A DNA stretch of 39,396 nt from Candidatus Rokuibacteriota bacterium (GTDB lineage Bacteria; Methylomirabilota; Methylomirabilia; Rokubacteriales; CSP1-6): positions 1 through 39,396 of the forward strand of contig JACPIQ010000139.1 in assembly GCA_016188005.1 (NCBI GenBank), read 5' to 3'. Of this stretch, positions 24,148 through 32,996 are shown piece after piece. The position numbers and the translations under genes were made by a program. The notes under the pieces are model-generated. The model searched no databases. It saw nothing but the letters and a program-made list of their open reading frames with translations, and was not told the origin of the DNA. Position 1 is the first letter of the stretch; every line of letters begins with the position of its first letter.

Positions 24148-24630
24148 GTGTCGCGACGGCTCGGCTACACGCTGCCGCCGGCGCTCCGGGCGGAGCTCTC
24201 GCAGCAGGATCTCGCCTCGCGGCTCGGGCTGGCCATCCCGCTCGTGACGCTGGACGAGGAGGGGCGCCCTCACCCGATGCTCCTGTCCCATGTCGAGGTT
24301 CTGGCGCTGGGGCCGGAGACGATCCGCATCGTCATCGCCGCGGGAAGCCGGAGCGCCGCCAACCTCGCCGCGCGGGGACATGCCACGCTGCTCCTGATCG
24401 AGCCCGCGCACACTTTCTACGTGAAGGCGACGGCCACCGGGGGGCCGCTGGCCCTGGGCGGGCTCGCGCGCTTCGAGCTCACCGTGACCGAGGTGCTGGA
24501 GGACGCGCCGGCGGCCTGGGAAGAGGGGCTCGCGGTGACGGGCGGGATCACCTATGCGCCGGTGCCCGCGCTGGATGCCGCATGGGTCAGGGAGACGCTG
24601 GCCGCGCTCAGGGCCGAGCCCGGCTCGTGA
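24148..24630 (+). CDS. pyridoxamine 5'-phosphate oxidase-like FMN-binding protein
   Basis: A 160-aa split-barrel protein: IPLVTLDEEGRPHPMLLSHV, IRIVIAAGSRSAANLAARGH and ATLLLIEPAHTFYVKATATG correspond to the strands that hold FMN (or a related cofactor) in this superfamily. True PdxH is longer and has a distinct C-terminus, so the activity is undefined. The stop TGA overlaps the GTG of the downstream permease, indicating coupled translation. The start is a GTG read as MSRRLGYTLP. Confidence 0.75.
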   Translation: MSRRLGYTLPPALRAELSQQDLASRLGLAIPLVTLDEEGRPHPMLLSHVEVLALGPETIRIVIAAGSRSAANLAARGHATLLLIEPAHTFYVKATATGGPLALGGLARFELTVTEVLEDAPAAWEEGLAVTGGITYAPVPALDAAWVRETLAALRAEPGS

Positions 24631-25376
24631 CCGATCCTTCCCTCGCCCTCCTCGCCGCCGTCGCGGCGGGGGCGGCCCTCCTGGTGGGCTTTCTCAAGAC
24701 GAGCGTGGGGGGCGGCATCGGGCTCGCCCTCACTCCGCTCATGACGCTCGTGCTGCCCGCCCCTGCTGTCCTCGGGCTCCTCACCGTCATGCTGTGCCTG
24801 GGAGACCCGCCCTCGCTCTACTACTACTGGCTCCAGTGGGATCGGCGCCAGCTGAGGCTCCTCCTGCCCACCGTCCTGGTGGGAATCCTCGCGGGGGGCT
24901 GGCTCCTGGCCGGCCAGCCGGAGCTCAGGCTGAGGCACCTCATCGGAGGCAGCGCGCTGCTCCTCGCCCTGCTCCAGTTCGGCCTCATCCTGGCGCGCCG
25001 CGGCCCCTCGGCGGCCCGGGCGCCCTGGCCCGTGGGCGCCGGCGTCGGGCTGGCCGGCGGGATCGCCTCCGCGGTGGCGCACTCGGGAGGGATCGTGATC
25101 GGGCCCTATCTGGCGGGGCTCGGGCTCTCCAATGCGGCGGTGGTGGGAACGGGCTCGGCGGTGGTGGCGGTCTCCAATCTGCTGAAGCTCGCCACGTACT
25201 GGCAGATCGGCTTCTTGAGCTGGCGGCTGGTCGGCCTGGCCGTGGTGACGACGCCGCTCCTCTACCTGGGCTCCGGGCTCGGCTACAGGCTCAATGCCGT
25301 GATCCCGCGCCGCCTCTTCGCGCTCGTGCTGATCGGCATCGCCATCGCGGGCTCCCTCAAGCTCCTCGCCAGCTAG
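24627..25376 (+). CDS. TauE/SafE-family sulfite/anion permease
   Basis: A 249-aa protein with about eight membrane helices in two similar halves. The first half has GFLKTSVGGGIGLALTPLMT and the second GLAGGIASAVAHSGGIVIGP, the paired Gly-rich helices of TauE/SafE (DUF81) exporters of sulfite, sulfoacetate or other organic anions. The GTG start overlaps the upstream stop. Its TAG stop lies within the left arm of the inverted-repeat element at 25373-25525. Confidence 0.85.
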   Translation: MTDPSLALLAAVAAGAALLVGFLKTSVGGGIGLALTPLMTLVLPAPAVLGLLTVMLCLGDPPSLYYYWLQWDRRQLRLLLPTVLVGILAGGWLLAGQPELRLRHLIGGSALLLALLQFGLILARRGPSAARAPWPVGAGVGLAGGIASAVAHSGGIVIGPYLAGLGLSNAAVVGTGSAVVAVSNLLKLATYWQIGFLSWRLVGLAVVTTPLLYLGSGLGYRLNAVIPRRLFALVLIGIAIAGSLKLLAS

Positions 25377-25525
25377 GGGTCAGGTCTTGCAATTCAACAC
25401 GTAGCTCCCGCCCCAGCGCTGTTGCGCTCCCAGCGGAACCCGATGACCAGCGCCCTGGCCCGCCTGCCGATGTTGGACTGGCCCGCCCCCCTGCCAATGT
25501 TGGAATGCAAGACCTGACCCCTAGA
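25373..25525. mobile_element. REP/MITE-like element with 19-bp perfect terminal inverted repeats
   Basis: CTAGGGGTCAGGTCTTGCA (25373-25391) and its exact reverse complement (25507-25525) bound 153 bases; the match extends to 27 bases with two mismatches. Inside, TGCCRATGTTGGA occurs twice as a direct repeat near the right arm. The GGGGTCAGGTCTTGCA-type tip resembles ends associated with REP-associated tyrosine transposases. It carries no gene, lies between two convergent genes, and its tips supply the TAG stop of each. It could also serve as a bidirectional terminator. Confidence 0.75.
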
Positions 25526-26342
25526 CGTCGAGGAGGTCGGCGCCAACGATTATGGGGCCCGCGTAGCGGGCGGCCGCGGCCTCGGACAGCTCCTCGGCCG
25601 TGGAGGCCGGCATGAGGTGGTTCAGGACGAGCGTCCTCGCTCGCGCCTCGGCGGCGATGCGGCCGACCTCGTCCGGCGGGGTGTGATAGGACTGCAGGTC
25701 GCGGATCTTCGCCTCGAGCGTCGGCCAGCCGCAGCCCGGGAACCAGCCGGTCTTCGACATGTCGCAGCACTCGTGGATGAGACAGTCCACGCCCTGGCTC
25801 CGGCGCACGAGGTTCTCCGAGGGGCGCGTGTCTCCCGAGATCACCACGCTCCGGCCGCCCCCGTCGAAGCGGAAGCCGAAGGCGGGCCGCACGGGGTCAT
25901 GCTCGACCAGGAAGGCCGAGACCCTCACCCCGCCCGTCTCCATGATCTTCCCCTCCTCGATCTCGGTGACGCGCACCTCGGGCGGCTGCCTGTCGTGCAT
26001 GTGGGCGCGGCGCACGTCGATGTCCCAGGAGAGGTAGGCGAGGAGCAGCTCCACCTGCTTCCGCGTGCCCGCCGGCCCCCAGATCTCCCAGGGGGCGTTC
26101 TGGCCGACGATCCACCGCGTGATCAGGAGATGGCCGAGGTCGATGGTGTGATCGGAGTGGTGATGGGTGATCAGGAGCCGCGGCCAGTCATGGGCGTGCA
26201 CCCCGGCCCGCACGAGCTGATGGCCGACGCCAGACCCGGCGTCCACCAGGAATCGCTCCTGCCCCAGCTCGATCAGGGTGGCCGGCCCGTGGCGCTCGGG
26301 ATTGGGCGGAGGCGAGCCCGTGCCGAGGAGGAGGGCACGCAT
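25521..26342 (-). CDS. metallo-beta-lactamase-fold hydrolase, RNase Z/arylsulfatase-like
   Basis: A 273-aa protein with LLGTGSPPPNPERHGPATLI at the start, the metal motif THHHSDHTIDLGHLL (HxHxDH), a His in EHDP, ISGDTRPSENLV with the bridging Asp, and a C-terminal LNHLMP. This is the layout of the RNase Z/ElaC superfamily branch that also contains small-molecule phosphodiesterases and arylsulfatases. The RNase Z exosite arm is not evident, so tRNA processing is not assumed. It is the last gene of a long leftward operon, 10 bases after the hydrolase gene; its stop is in the inverted-repeat element. Confidence 0.85.
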   Translation of the reverse strand: MRALLLGTGSPPPNPERHGPATLIELGQERFLVDAGSGVGHQLVRAGVHAHDWPRLLITHHHSDHTIDLGHLLITRWIVGQNAPWEIWGPAGTRKQVELLLAYLSWDIDVRRAHMHDRQPPEVRVTEIEEGKIMETGGVRVSAFLVEHDPVRPAFGFRFDGGGRSVVISGDTRPSENLVRRSQGVDCLIHECCDMSKTGWFPGCGWPTLEAKIRDLQSYHTPPDEVGRIAAEARARTLVLNHLMPASTAEELSEAAAARYAGPIIVGADLLDV

Positions 26343-26352
26343 CGGGACGAGC

Positions 26353-28401
26353 TCAGCGGGCCAGGGGGCGGGTGAGCTGCACCTCGAAGCGGTCGTCCAC
26401 GCGCTCGATCTGCCGGCCGCCGGAGAGGAAGAACCGCGCCACCTGCTCCTGGGCGGCTCGTCCGATGGCCGAGACCTCCGGGAACAGGGTCCAGAGGAGG
26501 AAGCCGTGCGGGTTCCTGAAGCGCGGGGGCAAGGCCGCCATCACCTTGTCGTGGCGGTAGACGCTCGACTGGAGATGGAGGTCGCCGGCGCGCAGGATGT
26601 TCTCCGTGGTGGGGTTGGGCACGGTGAGGTCGCCCACGGCCCACTGGTAGAAGACGGCCTTGGGCGAAAGCCCCGGCAGCGGCACGTGGCGCAGGTAGGG
26701 GGCGAAGGCCACGGGATCGGCCGACTGGGAGAGCCACTCGACGCGGGCGAAGTAGGCCTGGATGTCCAGCGCCCCCGGCAGCGGCGAGCGCACCGGCGGC
26801 TCGCCGAAGAGCGGGATGAACTCGTAGAAGTCCCTGGCGCCGTTCATGAGCGCCGGGTTGCGCGACTGGAGCGCCGCCGCCACCCGCGGCCTGAACACAG
26901 CGGCCTGACGGGCGATCTCCACGATGGGCCCGCCGGGGACGCCGAGCACCCCGACGCGGAGTGCCGGCTCCACGGCCATGAGGAGCGTGCCGTAGATCCC
27001 ACCGAAGGAGTGGCCGAAGTAGAAGGCGCGCTGGGGGTCGAGATCGGAGCGGCCGTCGCCGTCCACGTCCACGCCGCGGCGGAGCGCGCGGACCAGCGTC
27101 ATGAGATCGGCCACAGTTTGCCGGAGTCCGTCACGGTTCGAGATGGCGGCCAGCGGCCCCGGAGACCGCGTGCTGACGCCCTCGCTGGGCTCGATCTTGC
27201 CATCGCCGTCGAGGTCCAGTCCGCGCCCGCCCGCGGGGAGCGTCACCACCGCCCCCCCGGCGCGCTTCACGGTCAGCGTCCCGGCGGCGCCCCCGCCATG
27301 CCCTACCACGTTGATGGCGACGGTGGCGAAGCCGTTCCGGGCCATGGTCGCCGCCACCGCCATGGGCACGAGGTGCCGGTCATTGGTGAAGCCGTGGCCG
27401 AAGATCGCCACGGGCCAGCCGGCGACAGGCATCTCCCCCCGCGGCAGGTAGAGGGTGACGTGAATCTCCTCCTCGCCCGACGGGCGGGGGGCGCCATCGC
27501 GCGTGGGCGTGGACGGGATGTGGCGGTCAGGACTCAGGAAGGACGGGCTCCTGTAGCTCCCGAAGGCGATCGCCCGGATCTCCGAGGCGGGGACCAGGGC
27601 CAGCGGCAGCCGCGCCGGGGCGCCGAGGGGCCCCGTCACCGCCGTCTGGCGCTGCCACTCGAGAGCCTGGATCTCGGCGCGCGCGTACACCGAGCGGCCG
27701 CCGCCGGGCTCCAGCGTGAAGCGCAGCTCCGAGGGCGGGCGGGCCTCCACCACGGCGCGGATGCGCTGGAGGTCCGCCGTCACCGACTGGGTGGTGAAGA
27801 GCGTGAGCGCCACGACCTCGCGACGCTTGACGCCGGCGCCCGCGAGCGCTGTCCAGAGCTGCTGCTCCACCGAGGCGCCGTCGGCCGCAGCCTCGCGCGG
27901 GGTGATCTGGGCGGGGTCGGCGCGCAGCGGCCGGTTGTCCTCGTCCACGACGCGGGAGGTCACGACCAGCGCGTAGCGGCGGGACTGGAGCAGTGCCCGC
28001 TCGGGGCGCGCGTAGAGGGTGCGGCTCTCGCTGTCCCAGACGAATTGCCCGAGCCCCACGGGAGAGGGCAAGGGCTCGGTCCAGAGCGGGAGGATGAAGG
28101 CGCTGTCGCGCGTCACGCTGTCGAGCGTGATGGGCGCCGAGAAGCGCAGCGCCACGCGGGGGTGGACGCTGAAGCCGTCGAGCTGGTTCAGCAGCCGCAC
28201 CTCGTCGCAGCCCGACGGGTCGGCCGCGCAGGAGGGCAGCGGGAGCGCCACGCGGCGCCCCGTGAGCTGGGCGGGATCGGCCACGGTGAGGCGGTCGCTG
28301 GGGAACAGCGCCGCGACCTCGGTGGCCGGCGCCGGCGCCGCCCTGAGGCCGAGCGCCAGCACGAGAGCCGCCGCCAGGAGCCCGGCGGGGCGCGCCGTCA
28401 C
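26353..28401 (-). CDS. large secreted alpha/beta hydrolase with Ig-like N-terminus and calcium-loop motifs
   Basis: A 682-aa protein. Signal peptide at 1-27 (LLAAALVLALGLRAAPAPA). Residues about 65-150 resemble a bacterial Ig-like (Big_5/SbsA) domain (VHPRVALRFSAPITLDSVTR). The alpha/beta hydrolase core spans about 310-680, with oxyanion segment IFGHGFTNDRH (335-343) and nucleophile elbow FGHSFGG (Ser465). Two EF-hand-like loops, DLDGDGKIEPSE (396-407) and DVDGDGRSDLDP (445-456), are inserted in the core. The GTG start overlaps the htrA-like stop by four bases, so the two are coupled; both products go to the envelope. Substrate unknown. Confidence 0.8.
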   Translation of the reverse strand: MTARPAGLLAAALVLALGLRAAPAPATEVAALFPSDRLTVADPAQLTGRRVALPLPSCAADPSGCDEVRLLNQLDGFSVHPRVALRFSAPITLDSVTRDSAFILPLWTEPLPSPVGLGQFVWDSESRTLYARPERALLQSRRYALVVTSRVVDEDNRPLRADPAQITPREAAADGASVEQQLWTALAGAGVKRREVVALTLFTTQSVTADLQRIRAVVEARPPSELRFTLEPGGGRSVYARAEIQALEWQRQTAVTGPLGAPARLPLALVPASEIRAIAFGSYRSPSFLSPDRHIPSTPTRDGAPRPSGEEEIHVTLYLPRGEMPVAGWPVAIFGHGFTNDRHLVPMAVAATMARNGFATVAINVVGHGGGAAGTLTVKRAGGAVVTLPAGGRGLDLDGDGKIEPSEGVSTRSPGPLAAISNRDGLRQTVADLMTLVRALRRGVDVDGDGRSDLDPQRAFYFGHSFGGIYGTLLMAVEPALRVGVLGVPGGPIVEIARQAAVFRPRVAAALQSRNPALMNGARDFYEFIPLFGEPPVRSPLPGALDIQAYFARVEWLSQSADPVAFAPYLRHVPLPGLSPKAVFYQWAVGDLTVPNPTTENILRAGDLHLQSSVYRHDKVMAALPPRFRNPHGFLLWTLFPEVSAIGRAAQEQVARFFLSGGRQIERVDDRFEVQLTRPLAR

Positions 28402-29537
28402 GGGTGAGGGCTGGGAGGCGCCGGCGAGCGGCGCGGCCCACGCGGAGTGCTCGGACCCTGGTACGCTCCCACCGTGACGGCGAGATCCTGCTCCTTGCCC
28501 GCACGCATGACCTTGAGCGTGACGGTGCGGCCCACGGGGGTGCTCGAGATGATGCGCTGCAGGTCACGCGGCCCCTCGAGCAGCGTGCCGTCCACGGCAA
28601 GCACCACGTCGTCGGCCTTGACGCCGCCCTGATCGGCGGGCTGACCGGCCACCACCTGGCGAATGAGGACCCCGCGCGGCTCGGAGAGACCGTACTTGGG
28701 CGCCTGGTCCTCGTCCACCTCGGTGATGCTGACCCCCAGCCAGCCCCACTCCACCTTGCCCTTCAGGGCGAGCTGGGGCAGGAGGCCCTTGACCAGGTTC
28801 ACCGGGATGGCGAAGCCGATGGAGCCATTGCGCGCCGCCATGCTGTTCACGCCCACGACCTCGCCGGCCATGTTGACCAGCGGGCCGCCGGAATTGCCCG
28901 GGTTCACCGCGGCATCGGTCTGGATGAAGTCGAAGCCCGGGGCGGCCACCTGGAGCGGCGCCCCCTTGCGGCTCACGATGCCGAAGGACACTGTCTGCTC
29001 GAGGCCGAAGGGGTGGCCCAGGGCGAGGACGAATTCGCCCACGCGCAGGCGATTGGAGTCTCCCAGCCCCGCCACGGGCAGCCCCGTGGCCTCGACCTTC
29101 ACCAGCGCCAGGTCCACGCGATTGTCCTGGCCGATGAGCCGGGCGTCGAAGCGCCGGCCGTCGGCCAGGCGCACCTGGATGCGCTCGGCGTCGGCCACGA
29201 CATGGGCATTGGTCACGATGTAGCCGTCCTGGCGGATGACGAAGCCCGAGCCCGAGGTGCGCCGCGGCTCATCGGGGGTGGGATGGGGGCTCGGCTCCTC
29301 GGCCTGCGCATCGGCCTGACGGCGCACGCGCACCTGGACCAGCGCGGGCTTGAGCCGCTCGGACAGCGCGTGCATGAGCTCGTTGAGCCGGGCGAGCTCG
29401 GAGGGAACGCTGGCCCCCTGGCTCTCCGTCCAGAGGGGCTCCGCCGCCGCGGGCCGCGCGGCGTCCATCGGCAGGAGCCCGCAGAGCGCGAGCGCGATGA
29501 GGGCGGTGTGGAGCCGTCGCCAGGTCGTCATCAGCAT
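28398..29537 (-). CDS. HtrA/DegP-type trypsin-like serine protease with PDZ domain
   Basis: A 379-aa periplasmic protease. Signal peptide at about 1-33 (LHTALIALALCGLLPMDAAR). The catalytic triad is His112 (TNAHVV), Asp142 (NRVDLALVKV) and Ser216 (NPGNSGGPL). One PDZ domain spans about 255-355 (GWLGVSITEVDEDQAPKYGL, GGVKADDVVLAVDG). A Pro/Arg-rich tail follows. HtrA proteins degrade or refold damaged envelope proteins. The ATG at 29537 has GAGGAGG upstream. Its stop overlaps the secreted hydrolase's start. Confidence 0.92.
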   Translation of the reverse strand: MLMTTWRRLHTALIALALCGLLPMDAARPAAAEPLWTESQGASVPSELARLNELMHALSERLKPALVQVRVRRQADAQAEEPSPHPTPDEPRRTSGSGFVIRQDGYIVTNAHVVADAERIQVRLADGRRFDARLIGQDNRVDLALVKVEATGLPVAGLGDSNRLRVGEFVLALGHPFGLEQTVSFGIVSRKGAPLQVAAPGFDFIQTDAAVNPGNSGGPLVNMAGEVVGVNSMAARNGSIGFAIPVNLVKGLLPQLALKGKVEWGWLGVSITEVDEDQAPKYGLSEPRGVLIRQVVAGQPADQGGVKADDVVLAVDGTLLEGPRDLQRIISSTPVGRTVTLKVMRAGKEQDLAVTVGAYQGPSTPRGPRRSPAPPSPHP

Positions 29538-29563
29538 GGGGGGCCTCCTCTCGAGTCCGGGCC

Positions 29564-29569
29564 AGTATA
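29564..29569 (-). promoter_or_regulatory. TATACT-type -10 element upstream of the htrA-like gene
   Basis: GCGGTATACT on the minus strand places a start near 29557 and a leader of about 20 bases including the GAGGAGG ribosome-binding site. No good -35 box is seen. The same GCGGTATACT string precedes glcD, suggesting a recurring extended -10 type. Confidence 0.4.
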
Positions 29570-29605
29570 CCGCCCGGCGCAACTCCGCGCCGCCCGGGCT
29601 TGGGC

Positions 29606-30253
29606 CTACCGGCTCACCTCGCGGATCAGATGGCCCAGCTCGGGAAGGATGAGCTTCTCGAGCGCGAGCCGGCAGGCATCGGGCGATCCGGGGAGCGAGA
29701 AGAGGAGCCGCCGCTTGACCACGCCGGCCTGGGCGCGGGAGAGCATGGCGGCGGCGCCGATCTCCCCATAGGAGAGCATGCGGAAGAGCTCGCCGAAGCC
29801 GGTGAGGCGCTTGTCGAGGAGCGCCTCCACCGCCTCGAAGGTGGCATCCCGCGAGGTGATGCCGGTGCCGCCCGTCATGATGAAGGCCTGGACGCGCGGA
29901 TCGGCGCATCCCGCCGCCACCACGGCCGCCACCCGGGTGGGCTCGTCCCGGACTATGGCCCGCCCGATGACCTCGTGGCCAGCCGCCGTCAGGAGATCGC
30001 GGATCAGGGCCCCGCTCGTGTCGGTCTCGTGGGTCTTGCTGTCCGAGACCGTGAGCACGAAGCAGCCGACAGAGCGCGGGGCCGAGCCCCTGTGCTCCCT
30101 CGGGACAGCATCTTTCACCTGGGGCGGGCACCCGGGCTGACTCTCACCGGGCACGGGCACCCGGGCTGTCGCCCGCCCGTGCCCGACGGGATCCCCCGCG
30201 TGGTTGGTCACCGCGCGGTCTCCGCTGCCGTCACCGGATTCACGCTCGGTCAT
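29606..30253 (-). CDS. MoaB/Mog-like molybdopterin-binding protein with N-terminal extension
   Basis: A 215-aa protein whose residues about 60-215 form a MoCF_biosynth domain: FVLTVSDSKTHETDTSGALI, FIMTGGTGITSRDATFEAVE (GGTG-T-RD signature), FGELFRMLSYGEIGAAAMLS and LPGSPDACRLALEKLILPEL. MoaB/Mog adenylate molybdopterin for molybdenum insertion, or are homologues without that role. The first 58 residues are low complexity and not part of the family; the start at 30253 is supported by an ATGA overlap with glcF, although an internal start near VGCFVLTV cannot be excluded. Confidence 0.85.
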   Translation of the reverse strand: MTERESGDGSGDRAVTNHAGDPVGHGRATARVPVPGESQPGCPPQVKDAVPREHRGSAPRSVGCFVLTVSDSKTHETDTSGALIRDLLTAAGHEVIGRAIVRDEPTRVAAVVAAGCADPRVQAFIMTGGTGITSRDATFEAVEALLDKRLTGFGELFRMLSYGEIGAAAMLSRAQAGVVKRRLLFSLPGSPDACRLALEKLILPELGHLIREVSR

Positions 30254-31635
30254 TCCCTGGCTCTCCGTGAGGCGGAGTCCGCCCCGTAGGCCTCGTCGAG
30301 CAGCTCGACGATGTGCATCACGCGCGTGGAGACCCCGCTCGCCGCGAGGCCCTGGCTGATCTGGATGATGCAGCCGGGGTTCGCCGTCACCAGGACCTGC
30401 GCCCCGGTGGCGCGGATATGGGCGACCTTCCGATCCTGGAGCCGGCGGGCCATCTCGGGCTGGGTCAGGTTGTAGGTGCCGGCCGAGCCGCAGCACCAGT
30501 CGGCCTCCTTCAATTCCACGAGGCGGAGTCCGGGGATCTGGCTCAAGAGCGCGCGCGGCTCCTTCCTGAGCCTCTGGCCATGGATCACGTGGCAGGGGTC
30601 GTGGTAGGTCACGAGGCGCTCCACGGGCCGGAGCGGCCCGCGAAGAGGCTGCCCGGCCAGGAACTCGGAGACGTCTCTGACGCCCGCCGCGAAGCGCGCG
30701 GCGCGCTCGCGCCAGACCGGATCGTCAGCCAGGAGCATCCCGTAGCTCTTCATGTGGGCACCGCACCCGGAGGTGTTGGCGATCACCTCCGCCACACCCG
30801 AGGACTCGAAGGCCTCGATGGTTCGCCGGGCGAGATCCCGGGCCAGTGCCGCCTCCCCCGCATGGGCGTGGAGCGCTCCGCAGCAGGACTGGGCGCGGGG
30901 GGCCACGACCTCGGCGCCGTTCAGCGTCAGCACCCGCGCGGTGGCCCGGTTCTGAGGGCCGAAGGCCACCTGCTGGATGCATCCGGTGAGGAGCCCCACG
31001 CGGGCCCGCTGCGCTCCCACGGCCGGCGTCACCTCGGGCAGCGGTGCCCTGTCGGCGGCGGGCGGCAACGTCGGCAGGAGCGGCTCCCAGGCCGGCAGCG
31101 GAGCGGGCAAGAGGCGCAGGAGTCCCGAGGCGCGGGCGAAGCGCTGGAGGCCGCTCACCTGGTAGAAGCGTAGCCCCGCGGCGGCGAGTGCCAGCAGCCG
31201 GGGATGGGGCAGCAGCACGGCGAAGTTGAGCCAGCGAAAGAGCCGGCGCGCAGGGCCCCCCGGGCGCTGGCGCTCGACCTCGGCCCGGGCCGCCTCGATC
31301 AGCTGGCCATAGGGCACCCCGGAGGGGCAGACGGTCTCGCAGGCGCGGCAGCCGAGGCAGAGATCCAGATGGGCTCGGGTCGAGGCGGAGAGCTCGATGC
31401 GTCCCTCGGCGAGCGACTTGATCAGGACGATGCGGCCGCGCGGGGAGTCCATCTCCGTGCCGAGCTCGGCGAAGGTGGGGCAGGAGGCCAGGCAGAGCCC
31501 GCAATGGACGCAGCGGTTCACGCCGTCGACATCGTGGCCGTGGAGAGCGAGCTGGTCCATTATCATGGGGGCGGGCACCCGGGCCGGGGGCCCGCCCGCC
31601 CCTGGCGGCGACTCCACGTTCATGCCGTGGGTCAT
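30250..31635 (-). CDS. glcF: glycolate oxidase iron-sulfur subunit
   Basis: A 461-aa protein. Two 4Fe-4S clusters are given by Cys42/45/48/52 (CVHCGLCLASCP) and Cys93/96/99/103 (CLGCRACETVCP). Two CCG (heterodisulfide-reductase-type) domains follow, with GLLTGCIQQVAFG and SCCGALHAHAG, then TYHDPCHVIHGQ and WCCGSAGTYNL. It passes electrons from the FAD subunits to the membrane quinone pool. It follows glcE after four bases and overlaps the moaB-like gene (ATGA). The order D-E-F is that of E. coli glcDEF. Confidence 0.93.
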   Translation of the reverse strand: MTHGMNVESPPGAGGPPARVPAPMIMDQLALHGHDVDGVNRCVHCGLCLASCPTFAELGTEMDSPRGRIVLIKSLAEGRIELSASTRAHLDLCLGCRACETVCPSGVPYGQLIEAARAEVERQRPGGPARRLFRWLNFAVLLPHPRLLALAAAGLRFYQVSGLQRFARASGLLRLLPAPLPAWEPLLPTLPPAADRAPLPEVTPAVGAQRARVGLLTGCIQQVAFGPQNRATARVLTLNGAEVVAPRAQSCCGALHAHAGEAALARDLARRTIEAFESSGVAEVIANTSGCGAHMKSYGMLLADDPVWRERAARFAAGVRDVSEFLAGQPLRGPLRPVERLVTYHDPCHVIHGQRLRKEPRALLSQIPGLRLVELKEADWCCGSAGTYNLTQPEMARRLQDRKVAHIRATGAQVLVTANPGCIIQISQGLAASGVSTRVMHIVELLDEAYGADSASRRARE

Positions 31636-31639
31636 GGGC

Positions 31640-32971
31640 TCAGATGCCTCCGACGAAGCGGCCGGGGTTGAGAATGCCCCGCGGATCCAGCTCGGCCTTG
31701 ATCTGCTTCATGATGCGCTGCGCTGGGCCGGGGGTGTCCCACACCGAGATGCGCTCCTTCACCGCGAGTGGCGCCCACTCGACCAGGGCATGCCCGCCCG
31801 AGGCGTTGACGAGGGCGCGCCACTCGCCGAGCGTCTCCGCCACGCGCTGGGCCCCAGCGCCAGCCGCCCCGAGCGCTGCCGACACCATCCCGACTCCGGC
31901 ATGGGCGGACAGGGCTGCCCTGAGCCCCCTCCGCCGCGCGATCTCCCCGCCCCGCTCCATGAGCTCCGGGACCTGAGTGGGGAGCACGCCCCAGCTCATC
32001 CCGGCGCTGCCCTCGGGAAAGACCGCGGGGGCCATCCTGCCGAGGAGGCGCCAGGCCTGATCCCGCTCCTCGCCGTCGAGCAGCCGCCAGTCGCGGAGCC
32101 CGCAGTCCTTCAGCAGCCGCGTCAGCTCGGCGCATTGCCACTCGACCTGCTCGGCGAGGCCGTCCACCCCCACCAGGAGCGCCGCGCCATCGGAGCCGGC
32201 CTCGCCGTCGAGAGCGCGAAGGACTTCCGCATCCGCCAGCTCCAGCGCCGAGGGCACGAGGTCCGAGGCCATCACTGCCCGCACCCCGCTGCCGGCCTCG
32301 CCGAGGGTCCCGAAGCGGGCGATGACCAGTCGATCGCAGTCGGGCCGGGGGCGGAGCTTCATGGTGGCCTCCACGATGACGCCGAGCGTCCCGAAGGAGC
32401 CGATGACGAGCTTGGGGAGATCGTAGCCGGCGACGTTCTTCACCACCTTGCCGCCGCCGCGGACGATGGTTCCGTCGGCCAGCACCATGGTGAGACCGAT
32501 CAGGAGGTCTCGGGCCGTCCCGTAGAGGTGGCGCCGCGGCCCCGAGGCATTGCTGGCGAGGATGCCGCCCACGGTGGCGCGCGAGGCCTCCGGCGGATCC
32601 AGCGAGAGCCACTGGCCGCGCCGCCCGAGCGCGGCCTGCAAGGCCTCGACCGTCATTCCGGCTTCCACCGTCGCCGTGAGATCGCCCGGCTCATGCTCCA
32701 CGAGGCGCGCGAGGCGCCCGAGCCCCAGCACGAGCCCGGGATGCGCCGGCGGAGCGCCGAGCCCCATGCGCGTGCCCCCCCCCCATGGCGTCACGGGCAC
32801 GCCGCCGTCGGCCGCCATGGCCAGCACCGCGGCGACCTCCTCCTTCGCGCCCGGGAAGACGGCCAGCTCCGGTGTGCGCCCCTCGATGACATAGGGGGCG
32901 CAGGCGGCGCCGCTGAGGACATGCGGGGCCCCGACGATCTCGGCGAGCCTCTGGCTGAGCGGCGAGGGCAC
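31640..32971 (-). CDS. glcE: glycolate oxidase FAD-binding subunit GlcE
   Basis: A 443-aa PCMH-type FAD protein. The FAD-binding segment shows VTPWGGGTRMGLGAPP, TVGGILASNASGPRRHLYGT and GGGKVVKNVAGYDLPKLVIG, with GSFGTLGVIVEATMKLRPRP, which distinguishes GlcE from GlcD. The C-terminus LDPRGILNPGRFVGG is the family ending. I chose the GTG at 32971 (26 bases after the glcD stop) because homology begins just downstream; earlier starts would lie in glcD. Confidence 0.9.
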   Translation of the reverse strand: MPSPLSQRLAEIVGAPHVLSGAACAPYVIEGRTPELAVFPGAKEEVAAVLAMAADGGVPVTPWGGGTRMGLGAPPAHPGLVLGLGRLARLVEHEPGDLTATVEAGMTVEALQAALGRRGQWLSLDPPEASRATVGGILASNASGPRRHLYGTARDLLIGLTMVLADGTIVRGGGKVVKNVAGYDLPKLVIGSFGTLGVIVEATMKLRPRPDCDRLVIARFGTLGEAGSGVRAVMASDLVPSALELADAEVLRALDGEAGSDGAALLVGVDGLAEQVEWQCAELTRLLKDCGLRDWRLLDGEERDQAWRLLGRMAPAVFPEGSAGMSWGVLPTQVPELMERGGEIARRRGLRAALSAHAGVGMVSAALGAAGAGAQRVAETLGEWRALVNASGGHALVEWAPLAVKERISVWDTPGPAQRIMKQIKAELDPRGILNPGRFVGGI

Positions 32972-32996
32972 GCGGCAGTGGCGGGGCCCGCGGGCG

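Noticed and set aside
26278..28407. Plus-strand open frame of 709 codons opposite the secreted hydrolase
   Set aside because: Antisense shadow; the minus strand encodes a signal peptide and the GHSFGG nucleophile motif.
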